This document shows, one piece after another, positions 1 to 12,871 of a stretch of 64,000 nucleotides of DNA. The DNA comes from Apteryx mantelli (Eukaryota > Chordata > Aves > Apterygiformes > Apterygidae): NCBI RefSeq assembly GCF_036417845.1, contig NC_089978.1:130354183-130418182 (forward strand), given 5' to 3'. Below the pieces are notes generated by a model. That model was not told where the DNA came from, ran no database searches, and saw only the letters and a program-made list of their open reading frames with translations. The number at the start of each line of letters is the position of its first letter. Position 1 is the stretch's first letter. The position numbers and the translations under genes were made by a program.

Positions 1-477
1 ACAAACAATAAAGGTCTCAGGACACAAACCGTCCTGAGTCCATGCCATTCATCCACCACACATTCTGTCTGGATAAGTACAGGGAGGGCTGCAACCACTT
101 CCTAGATCTCAAAACAAACTCTGCAACATCTCTGTTACTCACAAAAAACATGATTTGAATTTCCCTGAGCTTGATTAATCATCAGTGTTTTATCTCCCTC
201 CACCAGTAGCCTAAATAAAGTTGTTAATTTAGGTTTCTAGCCTAAGAGGTTTGCCTAAGCAGGTAAACTTCTGAGGCTGCCTACATAAGAGAAAAACCTT
301 TGAAATATTTCGGGGTTTGTCAGTAGCACCTGAAGAAGCAGTGCAAAGGAAACGTGGGCTTGATTCTTCCCATTCTTGTCCCTATATCAAAACTTCTGTG
401 TGTGCTCCTGTGAAAAACGGAAGAAGGTAAGTTTCTAGCAATGAACTAGGACTCAATGAATTTGGATTCTGTTTCCT
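1..477. other. Non-coding DNA, nothing recognised
   Basis: No repeat family, RNA gene or convincing exon is visible. The frames are short and broken. Confidence 0.5.
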
Positions 478-556
478 ATTCTGCCACAAGCTTGGTGCGT
501 GACTGGGGCAGTGCTTCAGTTTTCCTGCCTGAGAAAGAAACTGATCTTTTTAGTAA
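478..556 (+). repeat. MIR-like SINE remnant (core)
   Basis: The stretch follows the usual MIR order: 'ctgccac', a 'gtgactgggg' segment equivalent to 'gtgaccttggg', then 'cttcagttttcctg'. It is short and strongly diverged. The match is by eye against the remembered family pattern, so a chance resemblance is possible. Confidence 0.4.
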
Positions 557-571
557 AGACCAATTGAGGGG

Positions 572-587
572 AAAAAAAAAAAAAAAA
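572..587 (+). repeat. Poly-A run (16 A)
   Basis: Sixteen uninterrupted A bases. No retroposed element could be recognised upstream of it. Confidence 0.9.
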
Positions 588-2691
588 GGATTTAGCGTTA
601 TTGAGCCTTAAGGTTCCCCTTGTGTATACTTGAGAAAAGAACTTCTACCCTTACTGTAAGGCTGCTTGTGAAGACGCACCTAAATAACGCAAGTGTATCT
701 TTCAGCTCCTCCGCTCTTCCATGCACCAGCTCTCACCTTGCTGCACCAGCTTAAGGTGTGAGGGTTCAAAAGAATTCAGGCATCTATTTTCCATCAACTT
801 CAGTGAAGACTTCCATGCCTATTTACTTTAAGGGCTGTATAACCAAGTTCCCACCATGAAGTCTCTGTGTACTGTCCTTTGAGTGCACTTGTGCAGGACT
901 TTCAGTGTTTCCAGTACTTTGATTCAGAGAATCTTGTTAATAGGGTGCATACAGAACTGCAAAATGTTCCTTCGTTTCTCTCGCTGTCTCTAATAAGGTG
1001 GGATTCAAAGAGCATAAAGCAAAAACATACTCCCAAAAGTCTGGTCTTAAAGGGGAAACAGCTTCATCTTGCAGTCCTAAGTTTGCACCTAACCTGCAAG
1101 ATTGAGGACACCAGTTCAGTTCAGCTCCCAGGAAAAAGACACAACTTTTCTCAGGACAGGTGGACATTTCACAGTCTTTAGTTTCACAAATTGTTAATCA
1201 GAAGTTGCCAAATTTCAGAACATCTGTTAAGAATTTGGGAGAAGGTTAATAATAAATGTGCATGTGTGCACAACAGTGTACACGTGTGAGCAGGTGTCAG
1301 ACAGGATAGGACATTCAGATAGGCAAATCAGGGGCTGAATATCGGTGTTTTCAGAACATGCCTTATTTGTCCTTTTCTTTTTTACTTCTGCTTAGGTGAG
1401 GAAAAAGTTCATTTATCTGCTCCCACTTAGTTGCAACCAGGCCCGAATGCTGATGAGGCTCTTGTAAATCATTCTGGGACTGGCACTGCAACCTTCCGTA
1501 TATAACAGCTCCCAAGCAGAGATGGTGGGAGTATTGGGCACCCTGTACACATAGCAACAGCTTGGCAGTAATTCATGACTGACCGGCCAGAGGGGTAAAG
1601 AGGAGAAAAGCAAGGCAGGAGTATTAAAGATCTCAGCAAGTATTTCTGGAGACAGTCTCATCCATCCAATAAAAACAAAGTCTTTAAGACACACCTGACT
1701 AACAAACTTTGTCTCACCAGCTCAGGCTTGTCCCCTGGAGCTGTCACATTAAGAGACTCTGTGCCTTCATACAGAGTCTGTGATCATAAGCTGAAGAAGA
1801 GACTTGAAACCATTTGGGAGTGGAAGACAGTGTGATCATTCACACACATCCTAGATGCTCTTCTAGGGAAGGTGAATAAAAAATATGGAAAAAAAAAAAA
1901 AAAAGACTACCAGCCCCTTGGGAACTGTGGGTGTTGGAACCTGAAACTTGCTTTTTCTAGTTCTCATCATTTCCTGCCTCTGCCTGCATATAAAACAAAA
2001 ACAGAGGGAGAGGAATCTTTTACCATCAAGTCTTGATCTGATGACAGTTTTCTCCACTTGATGGTTGAAAGTGCATTTGAGTTTCAGATTTCCTTTTATC
2101 TTGTTTGCAAACAGAGTGACATTTCTGTCATTTCAGCCATTTGCCCTCTTCAGCAAGATGATGATGACAGCAGTCTCCCAAAAATATGGGAGGAAGAGAA
2201 AGGAGGGGAGTGACAAACTGGTGAGGATGGCAATGTATGTAAAAGTTTCATCAATACAGATACAAAGTGCTCCTGTGTTTGGGGATGCTGCTAACCTCCC
2301 TAAAACATCCAGAAATGGGGAGCTGAAAGCTTCAAGTTGCCATAAGGCCTTTTCATGTCACAGAACAGGCGGCCATAGGACAGGTCTAGCCTGCGCTTCA
2401 TGACATGGTTGTGACACACAATGATCATGTTACCCTATATCAGATACACACACACAGAGGTATAGATGAGACTACTACCACTACTGATAGGTAATAAAGA
2501 TCTCCTTTAGTACAAGTTTCAGAAGTCTGTTCTATGTAGCTGAAGGACAAGAGTACAATTCCAGCTCCCAGTTTTTGTCAATATGAATGGGATTCATCAG
2601 ATATACTTAAGAGTCAGAGGACAGTTCGGAGCAGTTTTTCCAGCAGGGGAGACAGAGCTCTCACCATGCCAAAAAAGGACAATGATGCATT
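588..2691. other. Non-coding DNA, nothing recognised
   Basis: Mostly unique AT-leaning sequence. A second 16-base A run lies at 1889-1904. Frames of up to about 110 codons occur on both strands, but they overlap one another and resemble no known protein. Confidence 0.5.
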
Positions 2692-2840
2692 AGAGCATGA
2701 CCTTAGGTGAAGCACTTAACCTCTTTGTGCTTCATTTCCCCCCATCTGTGGGAACAGAAATGGCATTTACCTAACTAGCAGGGGCACTGTGCAGCTTAAA
2801 ATTCATTATGACTCCACAGTGACTTTGAGAACATCAGACA
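2692..2840 (+). repeat. MIR-like SINE remnant
   Basis: The order 'gaccttaggtgaagcactt', 'aacctctttgtgcttcattt', 'ccatctgtgggaacag' and 'tttacctaac' reproduces the MIR core in the sense direction (the family has gaccttgggcaagtcacttaac, then tgcctcagtttcc, then catctgtaaaatgggg). Divergence is high, as expected for a family that predates the split of birds and mammals. Confidence 0.6.
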
Positions 2841-5800
2841 AAAGTTGCTAAGTTATGAGCAGGGAGAGGAACGACACGGGGAGATTATATACAGGTTGGT
2901 GCAACAAACTAACCTTCTGAAGTCAAAGAGGCATTACTTACATGAATATTTATAATGAAGGGTGGGTTGTTTTTGTTTAAGGTGCTGTACTACAAACCCC
3001 AGGAAATCCTCTGTTAATCCACAGGGCAGGAAACAATACCTGCTTTCTGCATGTCATTCTACTAACATGTCCAAATGCTGACACAGAGAGACAGTCTCCA
3101 GGGCAGAGGTAAGACCTCAGGCTTGGCCTTTCTGTTAAGCCTCCATGCAAGAGAGTCCAGGGCAGTTCACAAGCTGGGGATATGCAGTTTACATAGCTGC
3201 CCATTAGGTTGCCCAAAGCACACCGAAGTCAACGCAAACAGCGGAAGGATTTCTATTTGGCTTGACATTGCTCAATTTAAGAGCAAGGAACTGATGTGAA
3301 GCCTATACATTCTCCTGAGACACCACCATAGAGTAGCTAACAACTTGTGTTTGCTAGGCTGCATTCAGATCTGTGACACAGAAATGAACAACCATGATAC
3401 TCATAGTGCCCAGTCCCCAAAGCCATCTAGCTTCCCAGCTTTTGTTTTAAATGTACATCCCTAATGCCCTGCCCAGCACCAGTTGCAAATAGGCTGTCTG
3501 ATGTCTTTCTGTGGTATCTGCTGCTAATTTGCCACTTATATACTTACAAGTATGAACTGTAACGGCTTCAATTACATGTGATGCTAACTAGAGGTAAGAA
3601 TTGTGAGAACTTAACACTGCCCACAGAAGCCCAGCTAGTCCCTGACCTGTGAACTCGGCACGCGCCAGCATTACAAAATCTACACGTATCATGGGCCTGA
3701 TCCCCATTCTGTCGCTGCAGAACCATCAGTCTAACTCCACTGATGCCAAAAGGACATATGCTTGTTCAATGCCAACATCAGTCAGAAGAGAAATCAAGCC
3801 CTGTGCATTTTTTAAAACTCCCCTGATGCCTCTTTCTGGCTGTGGAAAATACTTTCACTGCACACTTGGGTAATACAATGTTCTGAGAGTGGCTAGTGAG
3901 CAAGCAGCTTGTTACATTGCCCCAAACTCCAGCAACAGTGTTTTATAAATCCAGAGATAGGCAGGATAGTGCTTAAAAACATGTTCTCACCTTGCTTTAT
4001 TTATCTGACAGGGATGGGAGGTCACATAAAGCATTCCGGTGAAACGTTATGCAGAAGAGACTACTGTTTGATATACTGGAAACATCTGGGGGATGCAACC
4101 TCACATTGGATAAACAAGCATTTTATACCACAGATATTTGGGTGAATAATGTTTGGCTGTATTAAGTAAAGAATAATTATATTAAGAGTAAATGAAATTT
4201 TACCAAAGAGGCAAAAAGGAATTACAAATTGAACACTTCATCCCCCTGTTATTTGTGCTGCAATGAAGTGTCCTAAAGGCAGTCATTGTGCCAGGTTCTG
4301 CACAAGTCATTTTATAATCAATGGTTTTTCTCCTTTGAAACATTAGTTTCTAAAGATGAGAACCACACCCTGCAGGGTTTTTTTCATTGTTTGGTTGATT
4401 TTTTAAAGCAGAAGGATTTCTTTTCGAGCCAAATAGAAAAAGAAATCATCTTTCCAATTTTTAAAAAGCTAAAACAACATGAACCAAGTGCATCTTAAAG
4501 GCTTAGGAATCAAATAGATAAACCTGAGGCTAATTACATTTTAAAACCACATGATCTCAAAGCTCACCCTTCCCAGTTCCTTGGATGCCCAACTTGTCAA
4601 TGGCCTGAACTTCTTGTTCATGTGCCTCTTTCCCGGATTCTTCCTGCTACGCCTGGACTCTTAAAGGACAACATGGAAATCTCTAGTTATTTAGCAAAGT
4701 TTCCTTGTTTTTTTTGTTTTTTATTTCATAGGAGGACAAGGGAGACACACTTGTGGAAAGCTAAAGATGTTTGCTTACTAGATACAGGCTCTGTCTGAAA
4801 ATGTTTGCACTTTTGTGCGTCTTGAAGGGCCTGTGTAGTGAAAGCAGCCTCCCTCATTTGCATGTGAAGAGCCTCAGAAGCAGAGCAGCATCTCTGGCTG
4901 TGCACAGCGAAGTGCTCTCCTCCCCGTCTCCTTACTGGATTATGAAGTGCTCTCATAAACTGTCAGACTGACACCTGCAGCGAGCAGCACTCGGGAGTGT
5001 CCAAGCAGCAAGCGAGAGCACTTTACCATTCCAGAAAGACAGGGAGGAAATCAGGGGAGCCCTTACAAAGTAAAGAAATTCATACAGAGACAGAGAGCTG
5101 CAATTAAGAGTGGCTGGAACTGAAGGGGAATCTTTTTTCCATTTTAATTTCTGAAGTGCCGCGGGAGTATAAGGAGCACCTGCATTTGCATATCTAAAGC
5201 ACAAGGTACCCTTTCCTTTTCAAGCAAAGGGGTGCCAGGGACTCTGGTGTGTCCTCTTGCTGCTCCTGCCTAGTGTGCTGTCTAGCATTATATTTTCAAA
5301 TGGATCTCAATATTCAACAGTTGGCACTTTCACTGCAGCCTTTGCAATCCTAATGACAAGGCAGAATCTCTTCTTTTCTTCCTCTTTGCATGAAGAAGCG
5401 TTACTATGTTCTAGCTGCTTTCCCAATTCTCAGGAAGACATGATCCCTGTTCCAGGGAACTTTTAAAGACTAAAACGTAGGCAGAGGTTAGCAGCAGGAG
5501 AGTACACACAGGCCATTTTATACAAACCCAGTAAATCTCTCTGAAATTGATATGAAGAAAAACATATTTGTACTTGCAACATACAGTGATAATGGATATA
5601 AAGTATCATATTTCTGCATAACATTTTACAGGCACAAATAAAAAGGCAAAGGGGCATGTATTTATTCCAGAGGGTGGGATTCACATTTCTCATAATGTAT
5701 GAACATCTCTTCTGGTATGTAGTGATGTCCCTGGCCTGGAGGAAACCAGTCCAGCTGATGTGTGTGCCTGGCCTACAAACATATACGGGGATGCCACAGC

Positions 5801-8319
5801 TCCCAGTGCTGCATGACAACACAAACTCTTTGGTAGGGAAAAAGTCTTCAAGCCCCTGACGTATTCCATGTACTCAATTTGGCAGGCAACCGACTTAACT
5901 TAAGCCATGTGAGAAAAGTACAGGTCTCTTTCCAAAGCAAAGGAACAGTAGAAAAGAATAGAAGGGATGGCAAAAGCAATGTCAAGCTCAAAAGTAGAAG
6001 ACTAAGACTCATGTTCAATCATTATGAAAGGTACCAAGGAAAGTTACCCTTACATGGTGAGAAAGGTGAGAAAAGAGCCAGCCTCTAGGGAGAAGAGCAA
6101 AGGATAGTAAAAGTGACAATAACCATGGGTTTCAGTGGGGATGATTAGATTGCATCTGAATGACTATTGTGCTGAAAGTAGGGCAAAACCACAACTGTTT
6201 GGGGAAAAATAACAAAGGTAACTGAAATGCAGAAAAAACAGAGGCTATAGAAAGGTAGGAAAAAATTGGAGATAGGCCTCTCCCAATTTGTCAGGCCAAT
6301 TTATAGAAGCACATCTTCCCCCTTCCTCTTACAAGCCCATCTGTATTACCTGGATTTGGGCCTAACATGGGACGGTATGAATCAGTTTACACAAGAGATT
6401 GTGCATGTCAAAGCCTAAGTGAAGCAGTGCATGAGACCAGGGAACTGGATACATGCCTGAGTTCGTGTGCATGAGGGCTGATGCAGGTATGTGTGCTTAA
6501 GCGGTAGCGAGTGACACAGGCATGCTATTCCAAGTGCTTCACTTAGCAAATGAACTCCATAATATTCCCCCGAAATTGGTTGCTCCCAGGTGTTTAACGA
6601 ATGGTTGGTCAGTTAATGGCCTGAGGCAAAGCCAAGGAAGGTTAACACACTGACAAAGCGGACATTAACTATGATAACAACTGTTTTCATGGAGGATTAT
6701 TGCTATTATAAACCTTATTAAACATCATAATGCCAACAATCATTCCCCACTTTTTCCTTGTCTTTCGTATAAAGTTACTGTCATCTTTGATGCAGCAGAG
6801 CAAACAGCACAGCCAAAATCTTAGGCCTTCAACTTTTAACAGTCACTTTTCTATTGGTTAGAGTGCAAGAAATATCAGACTTTGGCTGGAAGATACCCCA
6901 GAATACAGAAAGCCTCAAGTAAGGCTCCAGCCTTTTATGCTGGAGTAAGGAAAGGAAGAGACTTGTGTCCACCAGGCAATTTGGTTGGCTTGAACAGAAC
7001 CGAGCTTTAAATTCATGAGGAGAAGTGATGCAACTAGAGATGCCCACTGATGCACTTCTTGGGTGGGGGGGAAGGGGAGGGGGCACAGAAACTGGGGTCC
7101 ACCATACAATATCGCTTCTAGTTTATCCATATCTAACTGAAACGGCAAAGAAAAAGAGTTAGAGAAAAACAGTGCAATTGGCTACCTTAAATCAAGCCAA
7201 GGCACTGCAGGTAATGCCTCATCCCTGTGCCACAAGCCATAAAAGAGCACATCCAGGAAGACTTGGTTTAGCAACCCGTTCAGATGGAGTTCCCTTGTTT
7301 CACACTGTGGCACAGCTGCTACCACCACCAATTATGGAAACAGAATACTGGGACTTTCCATAGCACTGTTTTTCAACTTTTTCTCCATGCACAGATCCCT
7401 CCAAATTTTCCAGTGGGAGTGTCGATTCCAGCATAGTAAATATACTTTCTGTCAAGGGCTTGCCTTCTGACTTATATTTCATGGACTTCTTAGAAGTCCC
7501 TGATGGGTTGATACACGGGTGCCTCTGTTCAGGGTTACCAGGTGCTGCCCACTTAAGCATTGCTTTTCTTAGGAAACCTGTGAAAATCATTGTCTGAAGT
7601 GGAAGATGTATAGCAGTTTTTTTCAGCATCTCCTTATGCTTAAGATATGCTTGAGACTTGAAACAGAATGTTCTGTTAGGGAAAAAATAAGCTGTATGGT
7701 ACATGCTTTGGAGGGCAGGGGGAAGGCATCCAACCGCAAAAGCTGTTAAAGATGGAAATCAAGAAGCAAAAGTTACGGATGCTAATGAGGTACCATTACA
7801 GAATCACTTCACAGTATTCAGAAACTACAACAAAAGAAATGATTTTCTTTAGTAGCAAAGATTAAGATAAGGTATCATAAGCATTACCCTGCAAAGACTG
7901 CAACCCAATCTCTCAAGAAGATTCAAGAGCCACGGCAACAATTAGGCCACCGAGGGCTCAAGAAGATAAGTGTAATTAAAATCCTCAGCGCAGAGATCAG
8001 TGACCTAACAATGCATGATCTTGTCAGCTCTGCCACATCAGCCTCCATTTATTGGTGGATGACCACAAGGGAAATGGAATGCATAGAGGTTGGCCATAGA
8101 TTTGTTTTACAGGGTTGTGGGAAGGGAAAGGAGAAGGTACAGTATCATCTATACATTTGAAATAAAGCAATCAATGGAAGTTACAGAATCTAAATCTCAA
8201 TTAGGTTTTCAAGTTTAAAAATGGAAAAGACCAAGATGAGATTGCTGAGATGTTTGCATCCAACCTATATGATAAATGTGTTTAATAATAGTTGTACTTT
8301 AAACTTTGCTATCTCCTTC
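2841..8319. other. Non-coding DNA, mostly unique
   Basis: No gene recognised. The region holds short, unrelated frames on both strands and minor homopolymers. A stretch at about 7365-7450 weakly resembles the end of an old hAT-type repeat (see findings). Confidence 0.45.
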
Positions 8320-8485
8320 CACTTTAAGATCTCAAAAGGCTTTGCAAGCTTTAGAAATAAAGCCTCATAATACCTCTGCAAGGTCAGCACTATTATTCTC
8401 ATCTGTGGAAGTGAAATAACTTGGCCAAGGTCACATACAGAGAGTCAGTAGCAGAGCTGGGAATAAAACCCCTCTCTTTTGGCTC
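8320..8485 (-). repeat. MIR-like SINE remnant (amniote type)
   Basis: Read on the plus strand the order is 'gatctcaaaaggctttgcaa', 'aagcctcataatacctctg', 'cactattattctcatctgtg', 'ataacttggccaaggtcaca' and 'cagtagcagagctgggaat'. This is the reverse complement of the amniote MIR-like family: the ...agatcctttg tail, the regional A/T step, the 'cttgcccaaggtcacac' block and the 'ggcagagctgggaat' block. It is one of the best-preserved copies in the window. Confidence 0.7.
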
Positions 8486-11400
8486 TTAGTTATATACGTT
8501 TAAGGTGACCTGCAAAGGAAAAATACTTGGGTTGGTGCCCATTTTTTTTCTTCTCATTTTTATGATGAATAAAGAAGGTCTAAAGATTTTTTTGAGAATT
8601 TGTAGAAACTGGCCTGAAGGACAACAGTGGTACTTTAAACAGGAACAATACAGATTTATTTTTCAAGCACTTTGAAATTTGCAGCAAAAAAAAGTGCTAA
8701 ATTAAATGCTGGTTAATAAATAACAACAATAATGATAATAATAATCATCTGCTGTAGCACTGACAGAATAACTCACTATGTGAGTGCTGTATTTGAGAAT
8801 AAAACTAAGATGCCTCTGATACAATTACTCTATCTCATTTATGGCTATGCCACAGTGGTATAATTATAATTATTCCACTATAGTTCTACCACTTCATTTC
8901 CCTGTGTAAAATAAGCCCTAAGGGATTCTTTTTCTGCTTCTATTCAACATTTGAAATTTATATTCTTTCTACCATAGACATCCTCAGATGAGTGGAAAAT
9001 TCAGAAAACTACCGCATCTCAGGAGACCCAGGGGCACATCTACAGATAACATTAAGTTGTTGTAACTCTATGATACTTACATCACCTGAGGATCTGCTTT
9101 TAAAAGGTGAGGAGGAGGGATCTGGAAGAAATTGAGTTTGTTTTATTTGGTTTAAACCACATGGAACTTAAATGAATAGGAAGTCATGAGAAGAACAGTT
9201 TTCCAGGGAAAACAAACAATCCTCAAAACCCCAAATCCTCTCCTGCCCCTCCAATTAAGTGGACTGCATGAACCATGGCTGCTCAGATGCTTAACCTCTC
9301 TAAAAAAACAGAGTACTCTTTGGCATTCTGAACATACCCAAGATTAAAACATCAACACCTTTATAAAGAAAACACCACAAACTCCACAGGCTCCAATGTG
9401 TTTTTCCTTTCCACAGAAGAAGAAAAACCAAGATACACCCATTTAAACAGGAATCATATTTCATGCCAGACACCAAAACTGGAGCACCAGTTTCAACACT
9501 CAAAGGGAAAATCCTACCTTGTGAATCTGTAATGTCATTCACAGAACAGCCACCATTTCACCCAGAAGTTTTTACTAACTGGAGCGTTCTGACCATAGTC
9601 AGGGTAGGACATCCATCAGGAAAATTATGTGATATACCTTTATCCCCACTGTGCCTCCTATTTCATGACTTTCATTCCTCCAGCACATCTGGCCTTAAGT
9701 CACTAGTAAGAGATACAACCACTAGTGTGTACGAACCATGGCTGCTCTGGTGATTAACTGCATTCCCCTAGTAAAGTAAGCCTCCCTGACTCCAGCTTTG
9801 TGCTTGCACAAGGGAAAAATGAAGACTGGTGGGAAGAAGGCTAGATAACAACCCTGGAAAAACCAACAGCACAGCTTAGATCTCCGTAGTTGTATGTGCA
9901 GACTTTAGCAGTCATACTTCTGCAGTACAATTCTGCATCTGTAATCGCACACTGTGTCCTTTCCATCTGATTTGCAGAACATTGCATTATTAATGCTCAC
10001 CTAATAAATAATGGCAACAATTCATGTCGCAAAATCCCTTGAGAAGCCTTGTCATAGGGGCTTGCTGGCAAAACAGTTCCCATGAATTTCTGACCCTAGA
10101 CAGAAGCATGTTTGTGTCATCTGAAATGAAGGCAAATAAAGACTTGCTCCTTTTGGATATTCATACTATGCCAGTGATTTCCACCGGATCACTGCATTTT
10201 AAGCACCTAGTTGAGGCAGCAGGAATCACAGAGAGTCAAAATAAGATGACATGCTTGAAACACAAACAAGAAAGGGAAAGGCACCTCCAGTTACAGGTGC
10301 CACCTAGGAGAGATCTCTGGCATCATCAGCAGAAGGTGCACTCCTGGCACCTCTGGCACCAGCACCGTGACAGCACAAAACCTACAAACATCCTCCATGA
10401 CAGAAAGCTTCATGGGAAGCCTGCCTTTGAAGGGCTGGATGATTGTTGACCTCTGTATATCTTTACACCACATGTGTTCATACTGTCAGCAAAAGACACA
10501 TAGGAAGAGCAGACTCACAAGCAAACAACTTCAAGTGAATGAAATGGAAATATGTGAACTGGCCAACATATGAGAAAACTTGCTACTGGCAGAAAAACAT
10601 ATGGTTGCCAAATGCTACTTCTTGCACAGTCAGAGTATCTGTACTACTGTTATTTGAGGCAGCTCACTCCTCCTCTATTTCTAGCTAAATCTCCAGGACA
10701 GGAGGAAAAATGCCAGACTTCTGAAGGTTATTACATAGGCCGTGTTCAGAAAGCTCACTCTGCTGCTGCTGGGTCTCACCGCACATGCTGCAAAGCACTG
10801 GCATTAACTCACCAGAACAGGCAAAGAGACCATCCATTCAACATGCATAAAGCACACAGTGGCCATCAGAGGGTAAAGACTTACACAGTTGTAACTAACC
10901 TGCAGTGTATTTCTGCTAATGACCAAGAGCTAAGTTCATACTCTGTATCTGGCACCAATCCCTTTGCCAAGACAGTGATCTTTTCCCAGGCATGCATTTG
11001 ATCCAGAAGGCCTCAGGATGATAAAGGTGACGGCATTACTAAACAAAAAGTGCCAGAGTGCTGATTCCCACTTGCTGTGGGGCTCAGGTGCAGAAAGAGT
11101 AGGTACACAGGAAGAACCATCGTGATGGAAGAAGTTCCCTGGAAGGAGTTTGATCCGGAAACCAAGGCCGGGGGAAGGAAAAGAAGGAAAGCGTAAGACT
11201 AAATACAGCAAGTGTGTTCACCAAGACTCTTTTCAGTACATTCCTGGGGAAGGAAGTCTCTCTCTGAGAGAAGAAAGTGATCCAAAAGGAAGACATTTAA
11301 CAAATCAAATCATAGCTTCTACTTTAACATAGCCATCGCAGCACAAAGAGCTGGCAACGTGACCCACTTAAAATGAGCAGGCAGGGGAGAAGTGGCAACA

Positions 11401-12853
11401 AGCCAGTTCATTTCAGCAAAAATCTGACCTAAGAACCCATAATGCTTCCTTTGCAGAGTGCTCTGTTGACTGGGCAGGGTGCTCCTAACTGCAGTTCCCA
11501 AAACTGAAAGCTCACCAGTGAATCAAGGGGGTGACACAGTGAATCATTGTTCTTGTAAACATCCCCTCAAAGATGCAGCTCTTCCAAACATGGAAACACA
11601 GCCTTTCAGCACTACATCAGGATTGGCCATGTGCAGGTAACACTGGAGAGAAATTTTCCATCTAGCTTTGATCCCCAAGCAAAACAACTGCCCCACACCA
11701 TGTACACTGTTCCTGTTAGCCCTCCAGAACTGTCACTCTACTCCTCTCTTAGGATGAAAAGAGGAAAGAGGAAAAAGAGCCTGTGTTCATCTGGGCTCTT
11801 ACACACGAGGCACCATCCCAGTAAAAATAACAGACATGCGCTGTTACACAGAAATCAACACTCCCTCTCTCTGGTCCCAGGGTCTTTATTCCAGCCTGGC
11901 AGCATAGGAGTATTATGTTATTGACAGTGTCAGTGTTTCCTAAGACAGAAACACAGTCGTTACGCAGGGGTCCATCCCTAGGACTAAAAAGTTCAATTTC
12001 AGATGGCAGGAAGACAGAAGTGTTTTACTCTGTAAAAGTATATTCTACCAAAAGCTGCTGCAGTGTGCATGCTGTGTTCCCACAGCACCTTCCTTCAACA
12101 TACCCCTAAGGAAAAAGGGTTATGATTTTTAGGAAGGGAAGGGGACAATCAGAGGTGCATAGGAAAAGCAGGTAGACTGGTAGGTGAGGAAGGGATATTT
12201 GTAACCAGTAGGAAGGGAGAGTGTTATCTAAAGTTGGTTGGAGAATGAAAGAGATCCAAGCATTTTAATCCTGTGCCATCTGTAGACATATATTTAATTT
12301 GCCCATTCATTTATTTTTAGTCTTTCCTGGAGTAAAGGAAATAGGGGGAGAGAGGAAGGAAAGAAATTTTTGCTTCTATAACTGTAAAGGCTGTCTAAAT
12401 TTTGAAAAGTGATTGCAGTGGTAGGCAGGATTTTGGCTCCATTGCCTTAAGGACTGAATTCCTCCTTAAAGGCACAGCACAAACGGTCGTAGCGCAAACT
12501 TTCTCCTAGACATTACCCCTAAACCCTGCTTCATCTCTCATTTGAAGGAATTGTTTCTGATGGAGAGAGTAACAGCCATGTGTCTTACTCTCTTCAATTC
12601 CTGGCCACCGTGCTTGGACACCAAGCAATGGATTTAAGTTGGTGGTATGGGCTAGAGTGTTTAGAGCAACGTGGAAATTGTTACAAGCAACATGAATTAA
12701 GGCTTGGCAAAACTTATTTCACATATTTAAAGTAAATCTACAATGGGTGAAAATTACCCATCTAGCAATTGGAAAAAAAAAAGTCCAAGAAGTCAAGATA
12801 AAGGGATCTACATCCTATAATTAATCTTCAGAGCACCCATTTCCTTACATGGA
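8486..12853. other. Non-coding DNA, nothing recognised
   Basis: Contains an AT-rich patch with AAT/ATA triplets near 8715-8750. Two frames of about 140 codons lie in the same register at 10024-10449 and 10570-11001. They are separated by several stops, show no recognisable motif, and their lengths are expected by chance in 64 kb. Confidence 0.45.
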
Positions 12854-12871
12854 TTTTTTTTTTTTTTTTTT
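12854..12871 (+). repeat. Poly-T run (18 T)
   Basis: Eighteen uninterrupted T bases. This could be the A tail of an element on the minus strand, but no element body is recognisable beside it. Confidence 0.9.

Noticed and set aside
7300..7704. 134-codon minus-strand frame
   Set aside because: Includes a possible old repeat end and has no recognisable protein signature.
10024..11001. Two frames of about 141 and 143 codons in the same register on the plus strand, with scattered His/Cys
   Set aside because: I considered a decayed zinc-finger gene, but the Cys/His spacing does not fit C2H2 fingers and there are several stops between the frames. A few frames of this length are expected by chance in 64 kb read six ways.
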